A stretch of 15,232 nucleotides of DNA from Bacillota bacterium (lineage in GTDB: Bacteria > Bacillota_A > Clostridia > DSM-8532): the NCBI GenBank assembly GCA_023424865.1, contig JAFADM010000397.1, positions 1 through 15,232 of the forward strand, written 5' to 3'. This document shows, one piece after another, positions 15,074 to 15,232 of this stretch. Both the position numbers and the translations under genes were made by a program. Position 1 is the first letter of the stretch. Every line of letters begins with the position of its first letter. The notes below the pieces were generated by a model. The model worked only from the letters and a program-made list of their open reading frames with translations. It searched no databases and had not been told where the DNA came from.

Positions 15074-15232
15074 TTAGGAATCCTCAGCTTTTTCCTCAAC
15101 CACAAAAGCTTTCTCTTCAACCACAAAGCTAAGGATTTTCCCCGGCACATACACGGTCTTTACAACTCTTTTTCCCTCCAAAAGGCATTTTACCGCATCC
15201 AGCGCCATTGCCTTATGGGCCGCCTCCTCCTG
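15074..15232 (-). CDS. leuS: Leucyl-tRNA synthetase, C-terminal fragment (gene continues beyond window)
   Basis: Read on the minus strand, the frame is open from the window edge to TAA at 15074-15076 and encodes the last 52 residues of a longer protein. The stretch DAVKCLLEGKRVVKTVYVPG followed by KILSFVV matches the conserved end of bacterial leucyl-tRNA synthetase, which usually reads like ...LEGK-(I/V)-K-hydrophobic-VPGK-hydrophobic-N-I-V. LeuRS charges tRNA-Leu in the cytoplasm; this end belongs to its C-terminal tRNA-binding domain. Most homologues stop a few residues after VPGK(L/I)VNIV, whereas this one adds an acidic tail built from a duplicated FVVEEKA unit. The gene converges on the sugar locus and looks like unrelated housekeeping flank. 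Only the tail is visible, so the call rests on a short motif. Confidence 0.8.
   Translation of the reverse strand, partial: QEEAAHKAMALDAVKCLLEGKRVVKTVYVPGKILSFVVEEKAFVVEEKAEDS
15086..15127. repeat. 21-nt tandem duplication in the leuS tail
   Basis: Two adjacent 21-nt units, 15086-15106 and 15107-15127, differ at only two positions (19 of 21 identical). On the minus strand each encodes FVVEEKA, with both differences silent. This lengthens the leuS C-terminus by seven residues in frame. Confidence 0.85.

Noticed and set aside
14799..15077. 92-codon plus-strand open frame running past the orphan gene into the leuS end
   Set aside because: It overlaps the orphan gene in another frame, runs through the terminator and has no ribosome site or domain.

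Overview
This window reads as part of a carbohydrate-utilisation locus from a Gram-positive bacterium of the Bacillota, most likely a Clostridia/Lachnospiraceae-type organism. The grounds are strong AGGAGG-type Shine-Dalgarno sites, a lipoprotein solute-binding protein with a Ser/Thr/Pro linker, a CUT1/LplABC-type transporter with no ATPase of its own, and the style of the leuS C-terminus at the right edge. Genus and species cannot be read from the sequence. No rRNA, tRNA, CRISPR array, transposase or integrase was found.

Layout. Positions 1-3594 hold the 3' part of a DUF5696-like gene, followed without a gap by two sugar-ABC permease genes; the second permease overlaps the first by 62 nt. 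A 130-nt spacer carries a TTGACA-type promoter candidate and an 8+8 bp palindrome, and leads into the solute-binding lipoprotein gene (3725-5323). A GC-rich hairpin follows. Then come three large enzyme genes: a GH2-type beta-glycosidase (5513-8812), a PcRGLX/PL26-type exo-rhamnogalacturonan lyase (8869-11484) and a PL11 (YesW/YesX-type) rhamnogalacturonan lyase (11465-13900, overlapping its predecessor by 20 nt). A 186-nt spacer with a good sigma-A-type promoter candidate and a perfect 20-bp hairpin precedes a gene of unknown function (14087-14944). A strong intrinsic terminator closes the plus-strand series. The last 159 nt are the 3' end of leuS on the minus strand, a housekeeping gene that marks the edge of the locus.

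How the genes may work together (inference). The lipoprotein and two permeases would import oligosaccharides of pectic rhamnogalacturonan I (RG-I), energised by a shared MsmX-like ATPase encoded elsewhere. None of the three enzymes has a signal peptide, so they should act in the cytoplasm: GH2 removes a beta-linked side-chain sugar, probably galactose, and the two lyases break the Rha-GalA backbone by beta-elimination. The unsaturated-uronyl hydrolase (GH105/GH88), rhamnose catabolism genes and a regulator are not in the window and may lie upstream or elsewhere. The roles of the DUF5696-like protein and the 285-residue orphan are unknown; these are the best candidates for undescribed parts of the system.
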